DNA of 64,000 nucleotides from Octadecabacter sp. SW4 (GTDB taxonomy: Bacteria; Pseudomonadota; Alphaproteobacteria; Rhodobacterales; Rhodobacteraceae). The notes under the pieces are model-generated. The model saw nothing but the letters and a program-made list of their open reading frames with translations. It was not told the DNA's origin and made no database searches. The first letter of the stretch is position 1, and the number at the start of each line of letters is the position of its first letter. The stretch covers positions 1 through 64,000 of the forward strand of contig NZ_CP042821.1 of assembly GCF_008065155.1 (NCBI RefSeq). Direction: 5' to 3'. A program made the position numbers and the translations under genes. Shown here in pieces: positions 43,201 to 51,907 of this stretch.

Positions 43201-43587
43201 ATGACAGACACAAACATTGACTTCGCCAGCACAATGGAAAAATGGGCCGCCGAGCGCGATGCCGAAAACAAAGAAAACCGCGCAAATCTGCTTGCGCAGT
43301 TGCGCACCCTTGGCCTCACCGAGGTGACAGCAGAATATGAAGGCTACGGCGATTCAGGCAATGTCGAGGACATCACCCTGCAGCCGAGTGGCATTGCGCT
43401 GCCTTCTGAACTTTCCAACCAGCTAGATGACTTCGCTTGGGCATTTGCCTATCAGCAGCACCCGGGTTTCGAGAATAACGATGGCGGCTACGGCACGCTG
43501 ACGTGGAATCTCACCAAAGACAGCATCGACCTCGATCATGCTGACCGCTTTGTCGACAGCACCCACAGCTATCACGAGGGGCTTTGA
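43201..43587 (+). CDS. DUF6878-like protein
   Basis: A 128-residue protein: KENRANLLAQLRTLGLTEVT, then AEYEGYGDSGNVEDITLQPS and FENNDGGYGTLTWNLTKDSI. The GYGDSG and NNDGGYG blocks fit the DUF6878 family as I recall it. Acidic and soluble, function unknown. AAAAGGAA precedes the ATG. It ends one base before the next gene, so the two form an operon. Confidence 0.75.
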   Translation: MTDTNIDFASTMEKWAAERDAENKENRANLLAQLRTLGLTEVTAEYEGYGDSGNVEDITLQPSGIALPSELSNQLDDFAWAFAYQQHPGFENNDGGYGTLTWNLTKDSIDLDHADRFVDSTHSYHEGL

Positions 43588-43588
43588 T

Positions 43589-44035
43589 ATGGCGCATCCC
43601 CTGCATCACGCCGAAAGCTCGGCGCGAAAATTCGGTGGCAAACCTTCCGACTATCAAGCCATCCATGATTGGTTCGATTCCTCCAAAGCACATATGGCGT
43701 TCTTTACGCATCGGGCCTTGCGGCATCACACGCAAGGCATCTTCGAGGCAGAACAGATGTTTGGCCTGGCGATCACAAATTCCGCGGGGCGCGTCATTCC
43801 CGTCCGCTGGATCGGCGAGCAGCATGTGAAGGAAGATTGTCAGGGACGCGTTCCGAGCATGGCCGACTGGTTCCGGCGCATCCAACCCGAGGGTTGGATG
43901 GCCAATGGGCATATTGATCTGGTGCAAACTGAACTTGGCAGCGATCCGAGTGCCGATTGGATCGCAGACGTCACTACCGGCAAAACCATCCTTGGGTTCA
44001 AGGATTGGATGGATGCGCGCACGGTCCAGTGCTGA
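43589..44035 (+). CDS. DUF6915-like protein
   Basis: A 148-residue protein: PLHHAESSARKFGGKPSDYQ, then HDWFDSSKAHMAFFTHRALR and IPVRWIGEQHVKEDCQGRVP. The His-rich ALRHHTQGIFEAEQMFG block is characteristic of the DUF6915 family as I recall it, and the conserved His residues suggest metal binding. Function unknown. It follows the DUF6878 gene directly and is ended by an intrinsic terminator. Confidence 0.75.
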   Translation: MAHPLHHAESSARKFGGKPSDYQAIHDWFDSSKAHMAFFTHRALRHHTQGIFEAEQMFGLAITNSAGRVIPVRWIGEQHVKEDCQGRVPSMADWFRRIQPEGWMANGHIDLVQTELGSDPSADWIADVTTGKTILGFKDWMDARTVQC

Positions 44036-44072
44036 ACCAAAACCCTATCTGCACCCATCATCCAATCTCACC

Positions 44073-44105
44073 GCCTCCGCGACTTCACAGTCTCGGAGGC
44101 TTTTT
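44073..44105 (+). terminator. Intrinsic terminator after the DUF6915 gene
   Basis: GCCTCCG-C-GACT and AGTC-T-CGGAGGC pair in two stacked stems (44073-44100), followed by TTTTT (44101-44105). Confidence 0.85.
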
Positions 44106-44126
44106 GCCCCGACTAAGGAGCCTCTG

Positions 44127-44368
44127 ATGAATATCGAAGACATCAAAACCGCACTCGATGCAGGTAAGACCGTGCATTGGGCCAACACTGGCTACGTCGT
44201 GCGCAAGGACCGTCTAGGACAATATCTGATCGTTTATTTGCCAAACGGGGCGCGATCGGTCTGACCAATCGTGCCGGAACCCAACTCAATGGTGCGGAAG
44301 GTGAGTTCTTCATCGCGGACTGTGAGATCGCCTTGCGGGGGCATCACTGCGAGGGTCAGTCAGAATAA
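44127..44368 (+). pseudogene. Frameshifted small plasmid protein
   Basis: The frame from 44127 (MNIEDIKTALDAGKTVHWAN, TGYVVRKDRLGQYLIVYLPN) stops at 44264. The rest continues in another frame as AIGLTNRAGTQLNGAEGEFF, IADCEI to a stop at 44368. One extra G in the GGGG run at 44247-44250 would restore a protein of about 80 residues. GGAG precedes the ATG. It lies directly before the IS110 element. Either a real pseudogene or a base-calling error. Confidence 0.7.
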
Positions 44369-44464
44369 ATGGGAGGTGATCTATGCGGCACTGTCCCAAT
44401 CCACAAATAGCGCGATTCCCCAACGGGAAGGTCGGGAGAAAGTTGAAAGCATCTGTCTTGAAAA

Positions 44465-45442
44465 TCAAGGCCTGACTTCGCACCAAGGCCGATTTTCGCG
44501 AAGCAGAGTATTTGCTAAGATGAGCAGTTTCCGCATGACGGCGGTGATTGCGACTTTGAACGGCTTTCCAGCGTTCTTGAGTCTTTCATAGAAGCGCATC
44601 ATTTCCTTATTCCAACGGATTGCGACAACCGCCGCCATGTAAACCACATCTCGAACCTGTTTCCTGCCGCCTCCGATTCTGCGTTGCCCGCGAAACTGCC
44701 CTGAATCTCGATTGATTGGCGCGACACCGGCGAGCGCTGCGATCTGGCGGGAGTTAGCTTGACCAAGTTCATCCAGCTCGCAGATTAAAGTCGCGGCGAT
44801 TGTGGGTCCAATGCCTGGGATGGACGTTAGAATGTCGTACTTCTCGACCATCTGTGCGTCAGTCGCGATAAGTGCCAAAGTCTGTTCTTCCAAGTCTTTG
44901 CAGTGCCGCCGGCACAGGCGCACCCGCTCTTCGATCTGCGCACGAACATGATCTAGTTTGGTCTGTGACTTCTGTTGCTTGAGAATGGTGAGCTCATCAA
45001 CAATCTGTCTCCGAGCAACAATCATTTCAGTAACTTGAGCATTTAGAGGTGATGGAGGCACTGAGGTTGGTGGTCGCGTGGCGTCACCGAACCGCGCGAG
45101 CATTTGCGCATCTATTTTGTCAGTCTTTGCCAATCGGCCAATTGATCTCGCAAAGTTTCGGCTTCGTGCAGGATTAGTAACAGCGGTATTGATGCCGGCT
45201 GCATGAAGTTGCTGATGAGCAAGCCAGTGATAACGACCTGTCGCCTCCAGAACCAATAGTTCGATCTGATGTTTACGGCATATTCGTAGCAGCAGCTCTA
45301 CGCCTTTTCGATTATTTGGAACATTATGCCATTCGTTGCTTTGAAGGACATATGCGTCCAGCTGATCCTTGCTGACGTCCACGCCCATGACAGCAAGTTC
45401 TTCCGCTTTTTTGGTGGGTTTCTTTTCTTGTATACGGGACAT
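44465..45442 (-). CDS. IS110-family transposase (DEDD)
   Basis: A 325-residue recombinase. The RuvC-like DEDD domain shows AVMGVDVSKDQLDAYVL (Asp), LLVLEATGRYHW (Glu) and RLAKTDKIDAQMLARFGD (two Asp). The C-terminal Tnp_20 domain has TSIPGIGPTIAATLICEL and RDSGQFRGQRRIGGGRKQVR with the conserved Ser. It is full length. I chose the ATG at 45442, with GGAGGGGAG 6 bases upstream. These enzymes use an RNA guide made from the element's own noncoding end. Confidence 0.94.
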   Translation of the reverse strand: MSRIQEKKPTKKAEELAVMGVDVSKDQLDAYVLQSNEWHNVPNNRKGVELLLRICRKHQIELLVLEATGRYHWLAHQQLHAAGINTAVTNPARSRNFARSIGRLAKTDKIDAQMLARFGDATRPPTSVPPSPLNAQVTEMIVARRQIVDELTILKQQKSQTKLDHVRAQIEERVRLCRRHCKDLEEQTLALIATDAQMVEKYDILTSIPGIGPTIAATLICELDELGQANSRQIAALAGVAPINRDSGQFRGQRRIGGGRKQVRDVVYMAAVVAIRWNKEMMRFYERLKNAGKPFKVAITAVMRKLLILANTLLRENRPWCEVRP

Positions 45443-45485
45443 CAATGACTCCCCTCCATCTGTTCAGAACCGGTCCAATAGAAAA

Positions 45486-45543
45486 GGGGCCGACCAAGCT
45501 TTCCAACGGTCCCAAGTGACCTTCAGGCTTTCGGTCCGGCCCC
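45486..45543 (-). ncRNA. Candidate bridge RNA stem-loop of the IS110 element
   Basis: Upstream of the transposase on its own strand, GGGGCCGGACCGAAAGC (45543-45527) pairs with GCTTGGTCGGCCCC (45499-45486), allowing small bulges. The enclosed loop holds a second stem, GGTC-ACTTGG-GACC. Bridge RNAs of IS110 elements come from this position and have hairpins with internal loops that read target and donor DNA. RNA ends and the loop assignments are unknown. Confidence 0.55.
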
Positions 45544-45717
45544 CCTGGGCAAGTTAGCAATTCCGTACCCAGTTTGCGACGTCCCGAACGAGGAAACGCT
45601 GCACCATTAAAGATACAAGCAGGCTTTCTGATTTGTGATCCCTCAAGGGGTCGAGAAAGCAATCTCGGATGGTCTGGCAAGACGTCGGGCCCCGATAACC
45701 CAAGAAGGATAAGACCC

Positions 45718-46446
45718 ATGTTCGCAGGAACCCTTACCAAAAACGCCGACACCACCGCGGCAATCTTTACCGGCACAATTCGTAACACCAAGTTCGACAT
45801 CGAGATCCAGTTGGAAACCCGCACCAAGATGTCAGAACGCAGTCCGGACTATGACGTCACCGCCGTCAATAAATCAGGCCGCAAGGTCCGCATCGGCACG
45901 GCCTGGAATGAGACCGGTAATACCAGCGGCAATCCCTATATCTCGATGCAGCTGGATGTTGGTCTTGGGCCGTTCCGCGTCAACGCCGTCCAGACGCAGG
46001 AAGCGCGTAAAGCCAAGAGCGAAGACTTCGAGATCATCCCGCTGGTCTCAAATGGGGCGATGAAGTCTGGCTCAATCTCAGGCGAATTGACCGCCATGGA
46101 TGCTGACAATGCCTTCGCTGGTTACATCGCCAACATGATGTTTGATCTGGACTTTATGCTGATCGAGAATGACTACAAGACGGAAGAGACGCACCCAGAT
46201 TACCGGATTGAGGTTAGCTCTCCAAAAGGAAAGCCGATCCGCGTTGGCTCCGCTTGGATGGCCAAGAGCAACCGGACGGGGCACGACTACGTCTCGCTGT
46301 TGATCAACACACCCGACGGCGATTTACGCGTCAACGCCGTGCAGAACGAGGAGCAGCGCGGTGGGCAGACGTTCTCGATCATCCCGTTTGTGCAGAGCGG
46401 AGATCAGCAGCCCGACGCAAGCGGTGGATTGTCACTGGTTGCTTGA
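45718..46446 (+). CDS. Tandem two-domain DUF736 protein
   Basis: A 242-residue protein made of two DUF736-like copies: FAGTLTKNADTTAAIFTGTI to about residue 120, then SISGELTAMDADNAFAGYIA. Each copy has VRIGTAWNETGNTSGNPYIS or RVGSAWMAKSNRTGHDYVSL, followed by FRVNAVQ or LRVNAVQ. It is an internal duplication of a family that is usually single-domain. AAGGAT precedes the ATG. Function unknown; the family is abundant on conjugative plasmids. A terminator follows. Confidence 0.8.
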   Translation: MFAGTLTKNADTTAAIFTGTIRNTKFDIEIQLETRTKMSERSPDYDVTAVNKSGRKVRIGTAWNETGNTSGNPYISMQLDVGLGPFRVNAVQTQEARKAKSEDFEIIPLVSNGAMKSGSISGELTAMDADNAFAGYIANMMFDLDFMLIENDYKTEETHPDYRIEVSSPKGKPIRVGSAWMAKSNRTGHDYVSLLINTPDGDLRVNAVQNEEQRGGQTFSIIPFVQSGDQQPDASGGLSLVA

Positions 46447-46475
46447 TCGAAGCGAAGCCATCGACTGACAGAACA

Positions 46476-46506
46476 GGGGAGTCGCGGCAACGTGGCTCCC
46501 CTTTTT
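46476..46506 (+). terminator. Intrinsic terminator after the DUF736 tandem gene
   Basis: GGGGAG (46476-46481) pairs with CTCCCC (46496-46501), followed by TTTTT. It separates this gene from the convergent dnaE2. Confidence 0.75.
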
Positions 46507-46536
46507 CGTGTCTGTGCGGCTGAAAGGCACTCTACC

Positions 46537-49500
46537 CTAGTGAAAATCCCGGCTCGGGAAGAGCTTCTTTGCTTGTTCGCGTGGATGGCGAGCTGATGTC
46601 CTACCGTTGTTGCCAACTGTGTCGGTCGAACCTCCTTCGTGCCCATTGTCGGTTTCAAGTTGTGGTTTCCCCAAGGTTGCCAGCATCGGCGAGAGGTCTT
46701 CGATCCGTTCTGCAATTAAATGAACGACCAGCCCCTCACGTTCGATCCGACCTGTGACGCGCAACAGACGCCCCGCAATCACCGCTTTGCGGAACGTCTC
46801 ATAGACCTTGCTCCAGACCACGACGTTGGAGACGCCGGTCTCGTCTTCTAGGGTTAGAAAGATCACGCCTGCCGCTGTGCCGGGCCGTTGGCGGGTGATG
46901 ACAAGACCTGTCACGGTGACGCGGCCTGTCGCCGTCATCAATCGGTCATGTGGCAGACTCTCTGGTAGGCGTGGGCGCAGCAATTCCAGCGGATGCGCCC
47001 GTAAGGACAGGCGCAGCGACAGGTAATCCTCAATCACCTCTTGCCCGAGGGTCATGGCAGGCAGAGTGACCTCCGGTTCCACCCCACCTTCGCCGTCGAT
47101 GCCAAACAGTGGCAATGGTTTTGGGGCACGCAAAGCGCGGGCCGCCCAAAGAGCATCACGGCGCGACAGGCCGAGAGCCGCAAAGGCGTCTCCCTCGGCG
47201 AGCCGTTCCAACGCATCTGGGCGCACCCCTGCACGTCGCCACAGGCTTTCGACATCTGGATAGCCATTGCCACGCGCCGCCGCAGTCCACTCTGCATCTT
47301 CTTCGCGCATACCTTTGATTTGGCGAAACCCAAGACGCAGTGCCAGTTTCCCATCCGCGCGGGGCTCCAGCGTGCAGTCCCACAGCGAATGGTTGACCGA
47401 TACCGGCCGAACCTCGACGCCATGATCGCGCGCATCCCTCACCAGCTGGGACGGTGCATAGAACCCCATCGGCTGACTGTTCAGCAGCCCACAGGTGAAC
47501 ACTTCAGGGTGATGGCATTTGAGCCAAGCCGAGACATAGACCAGCCGCGCGAAGCTGGCCGCATGGCTTTCCGGAAACCCATATGAGCCAAAACCCTCAA
47601 TTTGAGCAAAACAACGCTGTGCAAAATCTGCGTCATATCCCCGCGCCAACATCCCAGAGATAAAACGGTCCCGAAAAGCGCCAATGGTGCCCATGCGCTT
47701 GAAGGTGGCGAGCGATCGGCGGAGCCGGTCGGCTTCTGCCGCCGAAAACCCGGCAGCGACCACGGCGATCTGCATTGCCTGTTCCTGAAACAGCGGCACG
47801 CCGTAGGTGCGGCCCAGCACCTCCATCATCGCAGGGCCAAGGTCTTCGACCCTTTCCTTGCCCTGACGGCGGTTGATGAACGGATGCACCATGCCACCCT
47901 GAATCGGCCCTGGTCTGATGATCGCGACTTCGCAGACCAAATCGTAGAATGTGCGCGGCAGCATCCGGGGCAAAAAGTTGAGCTGCGCGCGGCTTTCCAC
48001 CTGAAACACCCCGACGGCATCAGCGCGACACAGCATATCATACACAACCGGATCCTCTGGCGGCACATTCGCCAGCGTCAGCTGTTGCCCACGAAAATCT
48101 ACCAGCAGCGCAAACGCTTTGCGAATACAGGTCAACATTCCCAAAGCGAGAATATCGACCTTCAGCAGGCCAAGCGCGTTGATATCATCTTTGTCCCATT
48201 CGATCACTGTCCGATCGTCCATCGCCGCGTTTTCAATCGGACAAAGTTCATCAAGCCTCCCATGGGTGATGACAAAGCCGCCCACATGCTGGCTCAAATG
48301 GCGAGGGAAACCGATAATCTCTCCAATCAACCGCGCCGTCAGCGTGACGCGGGTATCAGCAGGATCGATCCCTGCATCGCGCATCCGATCCTCGCCCGGT
48401 GCACTGGAGGACCAGCCCCAGATTTGACCGGATAGCCGCGCGATCACGTCCTGACTAAGCCCCATAACTTTGCCCACTTCGCGGATCGCGGCGCGGGACC
48501 GGAAATGGATCACCGTTGCTGTTAGACCTGCGCGGTGGCGGCCATAGCGTTCATAGATCCATTGGATCACCTCTTCGCGGCGCTCATGCTCGAAATCCAC
48601 GTCGATGTCAGGCGGTTCACCGCGTTCTTTTGAAATGAAACGCTCGAAGATCAGGGTGATGCTTTCGGGGGGGACTTCGGTCATGCCCAGCAGATAACAG
48701 ACCACGGAATTTGCGGCCGAGCCGCGCCCTTGGCACAAGATGCCTTTCGAGCGGGCAAAGGCGACGATGTCATGCACGGTCAGGAAATAGGAGGCATATT
48801 CCATCTCGCCAATTAGCCGCAACTCTTTCTCCACGCGTGCCGCGATCTTTGCGGGAGCGCCTTTGGGATAGCGCCAGTGCAACCCTTCGCGTGACAGCCG
48901 CGCAAGCCGGTCTTGGGCGGGTTCACCATCCTGCGCCTCATCGGGGTATTGATATCGCAGATCATCGAGGTGAAACGCGCACCTGTCTGCGATTTCCAGC
49001 GTGCGGCGGATCGCGGCGGGGTAGCGGTGAAACATCCGCGCCATTTCACTTGCGGATTTCAGGCGATGCTCGCCATTGGCCAGACGATGCTCACCGATAC
49101 TGTCGATGGTGCAGCCGATCCGCAGGCAGGTCAGCACATCAGCTAGTGGACGCCGCGCCGAGCGGTGCATCATCACCTCACCCACCGCAACCATTGGCAG
49201 GCCGGTGGTTTGGGAGAGTTGCCCCAGCAGGTTGATCCGTATCTGATCACGTCCGTCGTAAAGTGGTGCCGCTCCGAGGAAACACTGACCGGGAAAAGCC
49301 CGCGACAGAGTGCGCAGCTCACCGGGCACATCAATCTTGGGCGTGCCTTCCAATAGATCGGGTGGCAGGGCAATCAGCACCATTCCAGCGCCCCACTCCA
49401 GAAGGTCTTTGCGCGTCAGGTGGCATTGGCCCTTCTCTGCCCGTCGTTTGCCAAGCGAGAGAAGCCGGGTCAACCGCCCCCACGCGGCCACATCCGTGGG

Positions 49501-49890
49501 CAGCGCCAGCCAGTTGATGGCGCTGTCGGTCAAGACAATCCGTGTGCCGGGGATCAACTTTGGCAGAGGTGTTTCGGGCGAAATTTGTGGGCCGTTTTCG
49601 CGCTGGTCCGGTTTCATCGTCTGGCGGCTGGAATGATCGGTGACCTGTTGGGAGCGGATCGCAGGGGCGTTCGCCTCTTGTCCCATGCCCGGCAAATCTT
49701 CGTCCCGTATCCGCTTGAGTTCTTTCAACGCAGAAAATGCACGCACCACGCCAGCAACCGAATTGCGGTCAGTAATGGCGATTGCGGCAAGCCCCAGTTC
49801 GGCGGCACGTATGACCAATTCCTCGGGATGAGACGCACCACGCAGAAACGTGAAGTTGCTGGTCACACACAGCTCGGCATATCCGCTCAT
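46537..49890 (-). CDS. dnaE2: Error-prone DNA polymerase DnaE2
   Basis: A 1117-residue C-family polymerase for translesion synthesis. The PHP domain opens with YAELCVTSNFTFLRGASHPE and ITDRNSVAGVVRAF. The palm has PPDIDVDFEHERREEV (two catalytic Asp) and LGLLKVDILALGMLT (third Asp). An OB-fold near the C terminus reads GVIFLTLEDETGVSNVVVWS. I chose the ATG at 49890 with GGGGAG upstream; it overlaps the imuB stop by ATGA. Last gene of the SOS mutasome operon. Confidence 0.96.
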   Translation of the reverse strand: MSGYAELCVTSNFTFLRGASHPEELVIRAAELGLAAIAITDRNSVAGVVRAFSALKELKRIRDEDLPGMGQEANAPAIRSQQVTDHSSRQTMKPDQRENGPQISPETPLPKLIPGTRIVLTDSAINWLALPTDVAAWGRLTRLLSLGKRRAEKGQCHLTRKDLLEWGAGMVLIALPPDLLEGTPKIDVPGELRTLSRAFPGQCFLGAAPLYDGRDQIRINLLGQLSQTTGLPMVAVGEVMMHRSARRPLADVLTCLRIGCTIDSIGEHRLANGEHRLKSASEMARMFHRYPAAIRRTLEIADRCAFHLDDLRYQYPDEAQDGEPAQDRLARLSREGLHWRYPKGAPAKIAARVEKELRLIGEMEYASYFLTVHDIVAFARSKGILCQGRGSAANSVVCYLLGMTEVPPESITLIFERFISKERGEPPDIDVDFEHERREEVIQWIYERYGRHRAGLTATVIHFRSRAAIREVGKVMGLSQDVIARLSGQIWGWSSSAPGEDRMRDAGIDPADTRVTLTARLIGEIIGFPRHLSQHVGGFVITHGRLDELCPIENAAMDDRTVIEWDKDDINALGLLKVDILALGMLTCIRKAFALLVDFRGQQLTLANVPPEDPVVYDMLCRADAVGVFQVESRAQLNFLPRMLPRTFYDLVCEVAIIRPGPIQGGMVHPFINRRQGKERVEDLGPAMMEVLGRTYGVPLFQEQAMQIAVVAAGFSAAEADRLRRSLATFKRMGTIGAFRDRFISGMLARGYDADFAQRCFAQIEGFGSYGFPESHAASFARLVYVSAWLKCHHPEVFTCGLLNSQPMGFYAPSQLVRDARDHGVEVRPVSVNHSLWDCTLEPRADGKLALRLGFRQIKGMREEDAEWTAAARGNGYPDVESLWRRAGVRPDALERLAEGDAFAALGLSRRDALWAARALRAPKPLPLFGIDGEGGVEPEVTLPAMTLGQEVIEDYLSLRLSLRAHPLELLRPRLPESLPHDRLMTATGRVTVTGLVITRQRPGTAAGVIFLTLEDETGVSNVVVWSKVYETFRKAVIAGRLLRVTGRIEREGLVVHLIAERIEDLSPMLATLGKPQLETDNGHEGGSTDTVGNNGRTSARHPREQAKKLFPSRDFH

Positions 49891-51393
49891 GCAAACTCCC
49901 CTTGGGCATACCAGTTTTGCGCGTCCCGCGCGGGCCAACTTGATGCCTGTGGGGTATAAAAGAGCCACAAGCGTGGCCCCTCAAGGGTCTCAACCCGCCA
50001 ATAGTCGCGCAGACCGCTGCGCCAAGCCGGATCATCAAACCACCATTCAGGGGCGATCCGTTCCGGTCCGGTGACGCGCAACGTGGTGAACTGCATGTTC
50101 CGCCAGCGGAAACGCGCAGGTGGTGTCCTTGGTTGACGCAGCGCCGCGACAACGACAGGTTCAGGTGGAAATATGATAATCGGGCGCTCTGGCCCTTGTC
50201 GGCGTGGCGGGGTCTCGGCTTTGCTATAGGCGGCGGGAGACAGCAGAAAGCTGCGCTCTGGTATCTTGCTTTGGGCCGGAAGCAGGCGCAACACACGATC
50301 AAAGCCCAGCCGGTTACCGAGGCGCGAGAATAGATCAGCCAGTGCATCCTCGTGTCGCAAGGTTGGGCCGCCGCCCAATTGCTCGGGGGGAGTGCTTCAG
50401 TTACGTGCGCAGTCAGGCGCATCGCATCGATGCCAAACCCCGCTTCGACCTCATCAACACCTTTGGCAAAGAGCGCTGCAATTCGCGCAGGGTCGCGCAT
50501 CGCGCGGGCAAGGCCGATCTCGACTTGTGCTGTTTCCCGATCCACGCGGCGCAGTTCCAAGCGCAATCTGCGTGCGCCCATATGATGCAACGCGAGTTTT
50601 TCGCAGAGGCGATCCAGCAGGCGTGAGAGGCCCGCCATCACATCCGCCTGCAGGCCGATTGGTTCGGGCAAAGTCATGCGCACCCCGAAATGTGGAATTG
50701 CTGCCGCAGGTGCAACAGGTTCGGGTTGCACGCCAAGCGCCTGATCAAGCCGCATCACCAGACCTTGACCAAAACGACGAGCCAAAGGCGCACGCGGTTG
50801 TGTAATCAGATCGCTGATGCGGTTAAGCCCCATGCGGGCCAGCGCCTCGGCTGTTTTGCTATCGATCCGCAGGGCAGAGACTGGCAGGCGGCCCATCCTC
50901 TCGATAAGCTCACCTTCCAGGATGTTCCCGCCGCCATGGCGGGCCAAGGCGTGCGCCGCGCCACGGGTTTCTGTAATGGCGCTGGCAACCGTCAGACCGG
51001 CGCGTTCCAACCGTGCATGCAGATCGTCGCGCAATTCTGCCTCCCACCAAACAGGTGCGGCACACCGGTGATATCCGCGATCAGCCCGTCTGCACCATCC
51101 ACCGCCACCATAGGCGCATATCGGCACGCCCATCGACGCAGAGCGGCAAGTGTCGTTGCTTCGCGAGGCAGGTCAGCAGGACGGGTGATGAGATCAGGGC
51201 AGATCGCGCGGGCGTCAGCCTGTGCTATGCCGCGGTGCAGACCTCGCCGTTCGGCCGTAATATTGAGACAATGCACATGGTCCGTGTTGCCTGACCGATG
51301 GATCAGAGCAAACGGCCCCTCAATGGGGCGTCTCCGCAGGCTCGTGTCGCTCGCCAACCGCGGAAACCAGATTGAAAGCAGTCGTCGCGCCAT
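49887..51393 (-). pseudogene. imuB: ImuB, Y-family polymerase-like mutasome protein (two frameshifts)
   Basis: Three adjoining frames together make a full ImuB of about 500 residues. The first has RRLLSIWFPRLASDTSLRRR and VAVDGADGLIADITGVPHLF. The second resumes at EAELRDDLHARLERAGLTVA and runs to VTEALPP. The third begins GGGPTLRHEDALADLFSRLG and ends WYAQGEFA. Each break is repaired by one base: a G in GGG at 51043-51045 and a C in the six-base run at 50385-50390 (minus strand). ImuB normally links ImuA, DnaE2 and the beta clamp. If the breaks are real, the mutasome is inactive. Confidence 0.85.
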
Positions 51394-51907
51394 TCCAATA
51401 CACTGTCCAGCTCTCTAATGTTCCCTTTTTGTTCTTACTAAGAGACCAGCGATGCGGAGTCGAGTCCTCAGTTTCTTTTGGAAGGGGGCTACAGTGCCAG
51501 CGTGTCTCCGCCGCATTGCTGCCTGCACCTTCACGAATTAGCATCAGTCCGGTGGTTTTTCCTGTTTCGGCGGCCAGTTGCAGGCGTCGACCAGCGAGGA
51601 GAGATAAAGGCTTGTCCGGCTCGGCTATCACCAACCCAACAGGTGCGGCACGCAAGGCCTCCTCAATCGACCAAAGCAAATCCAGCTCGTTCTGGGGGCG
51701 GATCACATGCAGTCGGTCCCCGACACCCTCAGGCAGGCCGCGCAACATCGGAAGATGTTGCGCATGGGCGGGAAGTACCCAAATCAGTGGCCCCGGATGC
51801 CGTGCCGCCTGAAACAGCGCAAAGGTCCGGCGGCCAAATCCTTCGGCCTCATGCACCCGCCGTGCCGCCAGTGCGAGCGGTTCGAGTGGTGCGGGATCAA
51901 GCCGCAT
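51320..51907 (-). CDS. imuA: ImuA-like SOS mutagenesis protein
   Basis: A 195-residue RecA-like protein. It shows EAEGFGRRTFALFQAARHPG, GPLIWVLPAHAQHLPMLRGL and RPQNELDLLWSIEEALRAAP, then GLVIAEPDKPLSLLAGRRLQ. ImuA is thought to modulate the ImuB/DnaE2 complex. The ATG at 51907 lies just before the SRAP stop codon (11-base overlap). Its 3' end overlaps imuB by 74 bases. Confidence 0.85.
   Translation of the reverse strand: MRLDPAPLEPLALAARRVHEAEGFGRRTFALFQAARHPGPLIWVLPAHAQHLPMLRGLPEGVGDRLHVIRPQNELDLLWSIEEALRAAPVGLVIAEPDKPLSLLAGRRLQLAAETGKTTGLMLIREGAGSNAAETRWHCSPLPKETEDSTPHRWSLSKNKKGTLESWTVYWNGATTAFNLVSAVGERHEPAETPH

Larger units (their letters stand above)
44369..45600 (-). mobile_element. 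IS110-family insertion sequence (ends approximate)
   Basis: The element contains one transposase gene and a structured noncoding region upstream of it, the layout of IS110-group elements. Ends cannot be fixed because IS110 elements lack long terminal repeats. Native plasmid sequence resumes by about 45619, where a copy of the 39-bp leader repeat begins. Confidence 0.65.
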
